64,000 nucleotides of DNA from Deinococcus yavapaiensis KR-236 (lineage in GTDB: Bacteria > Deinococcota > Deinococci > Deinococcales > Deinococcaceae): assembly GCF_003217515.1 (NCBI RefSeq), contig NZ_QJSX01000010.1, positions 1 through 64,000 of the forward strand, in the 5' to 3' direction. Shown in pieces: positions 58,903-64,000 of this stretch (position 1 is the first letter of the stretch; each line of letters starts with the position of its first letter). The notes under the pieces are model-generated. The model had not been told where the DNA came from. It saw only the letters and a program-made list of their open reading frames with translations, and did no database searches. A program made the translations under genes and the position numbers.

Positions 58903-59886
58903 ATGCCGAAGAAGCCCGACGACGCCCTCGTTCCCTACACTGGCGACCGCCTCGCCCAAGCCCGCTCCGTCGCCACCCTCCACGACGACGAACTCAAACG
59001 CCGCGCGAGCGCCGCCGCCCGCGACAAGAACCTCGACGATCTCTGGGCCATCACCCTCGCGTACCTCACGTCCGATTCGCACGCGGGCGTCGGCGCGAGC
59101 AAGCACACGCTGCGCGCCTACCGCAAAGGCGTCGAAGTCCTCGTGGAGTACGCCGCCGACCACGCGTGGAACTTGCTGCGGCCCGGTCGACGCGAGCCGG
59201 GCTTGTTCGTCGCGCACCTCAGCGCCTCGGGCCTCAAGCCCGCCACCGTGCACTCACGCGTCGCGAGCGCCAACGCCTTGTACCGCGCGCTTCGCTGGGC
59301 GGGCGCGACGGACGCCGATCCCTTCGCGGACGTCAAGCGCCCCAAGGACCGCACGAAGGGCATCGTGAAGAACCCGCCGTACAAAACCGACTTCGTGACC
59401 GCCATGGCCGAGGTCGCCCGAGCCGACGAGCGCGCGTTGATCTTGCTCATGGCGCACGCGGGCCTGCGCATCGCCGAGGCGCTCGCCTTGGCCTGGGAGC
59501 ACGTGCACTTCGAACGCAAGCGCCTGCTGGTCGCGCATGGCAAAGGCGACAAGGCCCGCCTCGTGCCGATGAGCGCGAAGCTTCGCGAGGCCCTGCACGC
59601 CTTGCGCGTCGAGCGTGGTCTCCCCTCGCGCGGCTTCGTCTTCACCTTCCACGCGTACGCCACGGCGTACGAACGCCTGCGCCGCCTCGCGCGGTCCATC
59701 GACCGTGAGGACGAGTTTCGAGGATTTCACGCGGGCCGAAAGCTCGCCGGAACGCGCCTGTACGCGCAAGTCAAGGATTTCACGCGCGTCGCGGGCTTTC
59801 TGGGGCACGAGCAGGTGGACACCACGCGTCGTTACGTGGAACTCCCCGAGGACGATCTCGCCGACGCCGTGGAGAACTTCGAGTAA
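58903..59886 (+). CDS. Xer-like tyrosine recombinase
   Basis: The 327-aa protein has an N-terminal SAM-like core-binding domain (about 42-145) and a catalytic domain with all six residues: R189 in AHAGLRIAEALAL, a lysine in GKGDKAR (K214 or K217), H276 and R279 in FHAGRKLAGT, H302 in LGHEQVD and Y311 in TTRRYVEL. Family members resolve chromosome dimers at dif or integrate mobile DNA. I chose the ATG at 58903 for GGAG 4 nt upstream. The dif-like 28-bp site is right ahead of it. No other phage gene is adjacent. Confidence 0.9.
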   Translation: MPKKPDDALVPYTGDRLAQARSVATLHDDELKRRASAAARDKNLDDLWAITLAYLTSDSHAGVGASKHTLRAYRKGVEVLVEYAADHAWNLLRPGRREPGLFVAHLSASGLKPATVHSRVASANALYRALRWAGATDADPFADVKRPKDRTKGIVKNPPYKTDFVTAMAEVARADERALILLMAHAGLRIAEALALAWEHVHFERKRLLVAHGKGDKARLVPMSAKLREALHALRVERGLPSRGFVFTFHAYATAYERLRRLARSIDREDEFRGFHAGRKLAGTRLYAQVKDFTRVAGFLGHEQVDTTRRYVELPEDDLADAVENFE

Positions 59887-59904
59887 CACGACGAACATAC
59901 GTAC

Positions 59905-59950
59905 AAGTGAAATGATTCACGATAAAATGGGCGCGTGAAATTTTTGCCGC
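59905..59950 (-). repeat. Dispersed element copy D (inverted copy of C)
   Basis: Read on the minus strand, this copy is the same 46 bp as copy C. It lies 19 bp after the recombinase stop and 31 bp upstream of the asnS -10. Confidence 0.85.
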
Positions 59951-59965
59951 CTCATCAAATTTCCC

Positions 59966-59996
59966 TTCCACCCATGCCTCTATAATTCCACCCATG
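59966..59996 (+). repeat. 11-bp direct repeat at the asnS start
   Basis: TTCCACCCATG occurs at 59966-59976 and 59986-59996, 20 bp apart. The second copy contains the asnS ATG, and the first has an out-of-frame ATG. The TATAAT hexamer lies between them. Confidence 0.6.
59981..59986 (+). promoter_or_regulatory. Leaderless-type -10 hexamer for asnS
   Basis: TATAAT, the perfect consensus, lies 7 nt before the ATG at 59994. Confidence 0.6.
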
Positions 59997-61328
59997 ACGT
60001 TCATTTCCGACCTTCCCCGGCACATCGACAAGGAAGTCACGCTCACGGCGTGGCTCACCGACAAGACGGGACGCGGCAAACTGCAATTCCTCAAGCTTCG
60101 CGACGGCAGCGGCTTCGTGCAAGCCGCCATGTCGAAAAACGACGTGTCCGAGGACGCCTTCGAGACGGGCAAGCGCCTCGTGCAAGAACAGGCCGTGCGC
60201 GTCACGGGCGTCGTGCGCGCCGACGAGCGCGCTCCAGGCGGCGTGGAACTCGGCGTGAAAGACCTCACCGTCGTGAGCGAGAACCACGGCGAGTACCCCA
60301 TCACGCCCAAAGAGCACGGCGTGGACTTCCTGCTCGACCACCGCCACGTCCACTTGCGCCACCGCCGCCCGTGGTCGATCATCCGCGTGCGCGACTGCGT
60401 GCAACGCGCCGTCGCCGACTTCTTCCACCAAGAAGGCTTCGTCCGCTTCGACGCGCCGTTCTTCACGCCGAACGCCGCCGAGGGTACGACCGAACTCTTC
60501 GAAATCGACTTGTTCGGGGAGGACAAAGCGTACTTGTCGCAAACGGGCCAATTGCACGCCGAGGCGGGCGCCCTCGCGTTCGGCAAGGTCTACACCTTCG
60601 GCCCGACCTTTCGCGCCGAGAAAAGCAAGACGCGCCGCCACCTGCTCGAATTCTGGATGATCGAACCCGAAGTCGCGCCCGCCACGCACGAAGACAACAT
60701 GGCGTTGCAAGAGCGCTTCGTGAGCTTCCTCGTGCGCCGCGCCCTCGACGAGTGCGAAGCGGAACTCACGATGCTTGGGCGCGACCTCGACAAGCTGCGG
60801 CCCGCCGCCGAAGGAAACTTTCCGCGCGTCACGTACAGCGACGCCCTGGGAGTCATCAACGACCGCATCACGCGCGGCGACTTCCCGGAGAACGTCTCCC
60901 CCGACACGCCGCTGCTCACGTGGGGCGACGATTTCGGCGCGCCGCACGAAACCATTCTCGGCGCGAGCTTCGACCGTCCCGTGATCGTCGAGCGGTACCC
61001 GGCGGCGATCAAGGCGTTCTACATGCAGCCCGATCCGCGAGACGAACGCGTCGCGCTGTGCGACGACATGATCGCGCCGGAAGGTTACGGCGAGATCATC
61101 GGAGGCTCCGAGCGCATTCACGACTTCGAGCTCCTCAAGCGCCGCATCGAACACGAAGGCTTGCCGCTCGAAGCGTTCGAGTGGTACCTCGACTTGCGCC
61201 GCTTCGGCAGCGTTCCGCACGCCGGCTTCGGCATGGGCTTGGAACGCACGATCGCGTGGATCACCGGCATCGACCACATTCGCGAAGCGATTCCCTTTCC
61301 GCGCATGCTGACGCGCATGCGTCCGTGA
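59994..61328 (+). CDS. asnS: Asparaginyl-tRNA synthetase
   Basis: This class II synthetase charges tRNA-Asn. The 444-aa protein has an OB-fold anticodon domain (about 1-110) and the core with DHRHVHLRHRRPWSIIRVRD, EGTTELFEIDLFGEDKAYLS, FGPTFRAEKSKTRRHLLEFW as motif 2, and FGMGLERTIAWITG as motif 3. The HLLEFWMIEPEVA stretch is an AsnRS rather than AspRS signature, and the blocks look close to the Thermus enzyme. Deinococcus is known to have AsnRS as well as transamidation via a second AspRS. It lies next to element copy D. Confidence 0.95.
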   Translation: MTFISDLPRHIDKEVTLTAWLTDKTGRGKLQFLKLRDGSGFVQAAMSKNDVSEDAFETGKRLVQEQAVRVTGVVRADERAPGGVELGVKDLTVVSENHGEYPITPKEHGVDFLLDHRHVHLRHRRPWSIIRVRDCVQRAVADFFHQEGFVRFDAPFFTPNAAEGTTELFEIDLFGEDKAYLSQTGQLHAEAGALAFGKVYTFGPTFRAEKSKTRRHLLEFWMIEPEVAPATHEDNMALQERFVSFLVRRALDECEAELTMLGRDLDKLRPAAEGNFPRVTYSDALGVINDRITRGDFPENVSPDTPLLTWGDDFGAPHETILGASFDRPVIVERYPAAIKAFYMQPDPRDERVALCDDMIAPEGYGEIIGGSERIHDFELLKRRIEHEGLPLEAFEWYLDLRRFGSVPHAGFGMGLERTIAWITGIDHIREAIPFPRMLTRMRP

Positions 61329-61371
61329 CGCGAACGTAGCGAGAGCGGCAGTCTCGGCGCCCGCGCCCTTC

Positions 61372-61377
61372 TAGGGT
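61372..61377 (+). promoter_or_regulatory. Leaderless-type -10 hexamer for the lycopene cyclase gene
   Basis: TAGGGT lies 6 nt before the ATG at 61384. Confidence 0.45.
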
Positions 61378-61383
61378 AACGTC

Positions 61384-62604
61384 ATGCGCCGCGTGGACGT
61401 GCTCGTGATCGGCAGTGGCCCCTCTGGGCTCGCCCTCACGAGCGCGCTCGCGTCGAACGGTGTGGCGGTCGCCAACCTCAGCTTGGACGCGCACGCACGC
61501 TGGCCGCAAACGTACGGCGCTTGGGAAGACGAACTCAGCGACCTCGACGTGCCGACGTCGCACCGCTGGAGCCGCGTGTTCGTCCATCCGAAGCGCGAAC
61601 GAGCATTGCAACGCGCGTACGTCCTGCTCGACAACGAAGCGCTGCAAAACCAACTGCGCGAACGCGCGGCGCGTGACGGCGCCGCGTGGCGAGCCGCGCG
61701 GGCGGTCGAGGTGCGAGCCACGCCGCAAGGAAGCGTCGTGCTCGACGCGCACGGCCGTTCGCACCACGCGCGGCTCGTGGTGAATGCCAGCGGCCACGTC
61801 GACTTCGACGCGGCCGCCCCCAGCACGTCGAGGTTGGCGTTTCAAGCGGCGTACGGCGTCGTCGCGACCTTCGACCGCCCGCCCATCAAGCCCGGCTCCG
61901 TCGCCTGGATGGACTACCGAGCCGAGCACTTGCGCCCCGGCGAGTTCGACGCCGCCCCGACGTTCCTGTACGCCATGCACCTCGGCGGCGACCGCTACTT
62001 CGTCGAGGAGACGTCGCTCGCCGCGCGACCCGCTCTGTCGACGGACGTGTTGCGAGACCGCCTGCAACGCCGCCTCGCGTGGAACGGCACGCCGCCCGCA
62101 CACGTGGAGCACGTGGAGCGCTGCCTCTTTCCGATGAATCGCTCGCCCGCGCCGCCGTCGCGCGTCGTCGCGTTCGGCGGCGCGGCGGGCCTCGTTCATC
62201 CCGCGAGCGGCTTCATGGTCGCGCACGCCCTGCGCCTCACGCGAAGCGTCGCCGCCGAGATCACGCTCGCCCTTCAGCAAGAGGCGCGCGCCGACGACGT
62301 GTCGAAGCGGGCGTGGCGCGCGGTGTGGCCGAGCGACGCGAGGCGCGCGCACCGCCTGTACACGTTCGGCTTGGAAGCCTTGCTGCGCCTGCGCGGCGCC
62401 GAGCTCGCCGAGTTCTTCGACGCCTTCTTCGACTTGCCGAGCGACCGCTGGCGCGCCTTTTTGTCCAGAACGGCCGCGCCCGCCGACGTCGCGGCCATCA
62501 TGCTGCAAGTCTTCACGCGCGCCCCGAACGCCGTGCGCCTCTCGCTCGCGCGGTCGGCGCTGCACGAGCCGCGCACGTTGCTCGGAGCCGCCTTGAAGCG
62601 GTGA
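61384..62604 (+). CDS. crtLm: Lycopene cyclase (CrtLm-like)
   Basis: This enzyme cyclises lycopene ends in the deinoxanthin carotenoid pathway. The 406-aa flavoprotein-like enzyme has VLVIGSGPSGLALTSAL at the N-terminus, the WPQTYGAWEDEL block, SVAWMDYRAEH and FLYAMHLGGDRYFVEETSLAARP. The C-terminal AFGGAAGLVHPASGFMVAHAL has the cyclase GxxxxxHPASG motif. These are shared with CrtL-type cyclases and with the D. radiodurans enzyme. No other carotenoid genes are adjacent. Its stop faces the aspartate kinase stop, 1 bp apart. Confidence 0.92.
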   Translation: MRRVDVLVIGSGPSGLALTSALASNGVAVANLSLDAHARWPQTYGAWEDELSDLDVPTSHRWSRVFVHPKRERALQRAYVLLDNEALQNQLRERAARDGAAWRAARAVEVRATPQGSVVLDAHGRSHHARLVVNASGHVDFDAAAPSTSRLAFQAAYGVVATFDRPPIKPGSVAWMDYRAEHLRPGEFDAAPTFLYAMHLGGDRYFVEETSLAARPALSTDVLRDRLQRRLAWNGTPPAHVEHVERCLFPMNRSPAPPSRVVAFGGAAGLVHPASGFMVAHALRLTRSVAAEITLALQQEARADDVSKRAWRAVWPSDARRAHRLYTFGLEALLRLRGAELAEFFDAFFDLPSDRWRAFLSRTAAPADVAAIMLQVFTRAPNAVRLSLARSALHEPRTLLGAALKR

Positions 62605-62605
62605 C

Positions 62606-64000
62606 TCAAACTTCTTGCGGTACCTTGCCAAGCTCGAACGCCGCGTGCGCGGCGCGCACGGCCGCGTCGACGTCCGCCTCTTCGATCGCGAGGGAGATGT
62701 TGAGTTCCGACGACCCTTGCGCGATCATCAGCAAGTTGACGTTCGCGGAGGCGAGCGCCGAGAACAACCGCGCCGCGACGCCGCGCTGACCGCGCATGCC
62801 TTCGCCGACGACGGCGACGATGGCGACGTTCTCCTCCACCTCGTACGCCTTCACGAGCCCCGAGCCTTGCAAGGCCTCCTCCAGCACGCGCGTGGCGTGC
62901 GCGGCGACCGTGCGGCCCACGACGAGGCTGACGTTGGCTTGAGACGAACCTTGCGAAATCATCTGCACGGGAATGTTCTCGCGCGCGAGCACCTCGAAGA
63001 TTTGCGAAACGACGTCGGGCACGCCCACCATGCCCGCGCCTCCCACCGTCAAGACCGACAAACCTCGAATCGCCGTGACGGCCTTGACGGGATGCGCCGC
63101 GTCCGTCTTGGCGTCTTTCGTGACGAGCGTGCCGGGAAAGGCGGGATCGGCGGCGCTCTTGACGCGCAAGGGAATCTCGGCGTCTTGCAGCGGCGTCACG
63201 GCGAGCGGGTGCAGGACCTTCGCGCCGAAGTACGCGAGTTCCATCACCTCGGCGTAACTGAGATGCTCGAGGTTGCGCGCGTCGGGCACGCTGCGAGGAT
63301 CGGCGCTCATGACGCCGTCGACGTCCTTCCACGTCCAGACTTCCTGCGCGCCGAGCGCCGCGCCGAGAATCGTGGCCGTGTAGTCCGTGCCGCCTCGCCC
63401 GAGGGTCGTGACGACGCCTTCGGGCGTCTCGCCGATGAAGCCGGACACGACGGGCGTGAGGCCCACGCCGATCAAGCCGCCGAGACGCTCGCGAAGCCGC
63501 GAATACGCTTGAGGCAGCGGACGCGCGTTTCCAAAGTCCCGATTCGTGACGAGGCCCGCCGCGCCGCCCGACAAGTGATGCGCGCGCACGCCGATGCCTT
63601 CGAGGGCGAGCGCCATCAGGGGCGCGCTGAGACGCTCGCCGAACGACACGATGAGGTCGCGCGAACGCGCGCTGAGCTCACGCAGAAGTCCGACGCCCGT
63701 CACCGTCTGCTGCAGCGTGTCCGTCAACTCGCGCAGTTCCCGCGCGACGTCGGACGTCGCGCCCGCGCCGAGTTGCGACGCCGCTTCGAGGTGGCGAGCG
63801 CGCAGCGACGCGATGTCCGCCAACGCGCCGCCGAGGTCGCCTTGTTCGGCGCGTGACGCGACGCCGAGCAAGGTGTCCGTGACGCCCGACATCGCCGAGA
63901 CGGCGACGGCGACCTTCGTCCCCGCCGCCGTGGTGCGCGCCACGAGGGACGCCGAGCGTGCGATGGCGGACGCGCCGCCCATCAAAGTGCCGCCGAACTT
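62606..64000 (-). CDS. lysC: Aspartate kinase (N-terminus cut by window edge)
   Basis: This enzyme makes aspartyl phosphate for lysine, threonine and methionine synthesis. The minus-strand frame is open to the window end, where it reads KFGGTLMGGASAIARSA. This is the KFGGT motif that normally sits 2-5 residues from the start, so only a few residues are missing. The 464 visible residues show VAVSAMSGVTDTLLG, VVTTLGRGGTDYTATILGAALGA, DVDGVMSADPRSVPDA and two C-terminal ACT domains (about 320-464) with NIPVQMISQGSSQANVS and VNLLMIAQGSSELNIS, which give feedback control. Confidence 0.95.
   Translation of the reverse strand, partial: KFGGTLMGGASAIARSASLVARTTAAGTKVAVAVSAMSGVTDTLLGVASRAEQGDLGGALADIASLRARHLEAASQLGAGATSDVARELRELTDTLQQTVTGVGLLRELSARSRDLIVSFGERLSAPLMALALEGIGVRAHHLSGGAAGLVTNRDFGNARPLPQAYSRLRERLGGLIGVGLTPVVSGFIGETPEGVVTTLGRGGTDYTATILGAALGAQEVWTWKDVDGVMSADPRSVPDARNLEHLSYAEVMELAYFGAKVLHPLAVTPLQDAEIPLRVKSAADPAFPGTLVTKDAKTDAAHPVKAVTAIRGLSVLTVGGAGMVGVPDVVSQIFEVLARENIPVQMISQGSSQANVSLVVGRTVAAHATRVLEEALQGSGLVKAYEVEENVAIVAVVGEGMRGQRGVAARLFSALASANVNLLMIAQGSSELNISLAIEEADVDAAVRAAHAAFELGKVPQEV

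Noticed and set aside
57012..59950. The 46-bp inverted pair as insertion-sequence ends
   Set aside because: There is no transposase between them (the tyrosine recombinase is not a transposase of IS type), the flanks show no target duplication, and diverged copies occur elsewhere without a second end.
60001..61328. The asnS gene as the archaeal-type non-discriminating AspRS
   Set aside because: The motif-2 stretch with HLLEFWMIEPEVA and the overall blocks match AsnRS, and the KTRRHLLEF pattern is not that of AspRS2.

Overview
The window is high-GC bacterial DNA that is almost fully coded. It comes from a Deinococcus-type organism (Deinococcota). Supporting signs are a Rad52-like DdrA DNA-repair protein, a deinococcal CrtLm-type lycopene cyclase, SpoVS in an otherwise non-sporulation context, Thermus/Deinococcus-like AsnRS and AspRS, and many genes whose start codon lies only 5-9 nt after a TAnnnT -10 hexamer. 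That spacing is the leaderless-mRNA promoter layout known from deinococci. No rRNA, tRNA, CRISPR array, insertion sequence or complete prophage was seen.

Layout. 1-9 kb: end of ftsH, a small unknown gene, gltB (minus strand), spoVS, a zinc membrane peptidase and an RsmB-type rRNA methyltransferase. 8.8-13.5 kb (minus): a surface-sugar cluster of glycosyltransferase, UDP-galactopyranose mutase and an unusual GH1/RmlD fusion. 13.7-24.8 kb: MBL hydrolase, ackA, cupin, a secreted nuclease-fold protein, an aminotransferase, paiB plus an acetyltransferase, a phosphoesterase, lnt, an N-formylglutamate amidohydrolase, then a tight smpB / degenerate amidase / GerMN / smc run that ends at 28.1 kb, convergent with ddrA. 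28.9-33.4 kb (minus): hisS-aspS, a hydrolase and a lipoprotein. 33.4-39.9 kb: lipid kinase, acyl-CoA carboxylase beta subunit, CAP-domain lipoprotein, EF-G-like GTPase, pterin dehydratase and thioesterase. 40-44.3 kb (minus): kynureninase and kynurenine formamidase, a phosphotransferase, a His-rich micro-protein and an FAD monooxygenase. 44.4-52 kb: a 5TM-GGDEF-GAF-GAF protein, then DAHP synthase, tatC, tatA, glmU, lgt, a glutaredoxin and a DUF456 protein on minus. 52-55.7 kb: thiolase, citramalate synthase and 3-hydroxyacyl-CoA dehydrogenase. 55.7-60 kb: an accessory stretch with a broken serine hydrolase, a HAD phosphatase, PhzF and a Xer-like tyrosine recombinase. 60-64 kb: asnS, lycopene cyclase and the start-truncated aspartate kinase.

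Two signals stand out. (1) A family of five related intergenic elements of about 40-46 bp (14538, 28871, 55807, 57012 and 59905). Each contains a Rex-like GTGAA-N4-TTCAC-type palindrome preceded by a TCACGCGC-type box. Two copies are identical over 46 bp in inverted orientation and bracket the HAD-phzF-xer block. (2) A perfect 28-bp site of 11-bp inverted arms around a 6-bp core (58870-58897), immediately upstream of the Xer-like recombinase. This is exactly the geometry of a dif site. The arms are perfectly symmetric, so the site could serve a single-recombinase Xer system or be the recombinase's own operator.

Smaller points are an Amidase_3 domain that seems to have lost its zinc ligands, a ddrA promoter region without an obvious radiation/desiccation response motif, overlapping mutually exclusive hairpins between the phosphotransferase gene and kynB, and a TetR-type palindrome in front of the thiolase gene.
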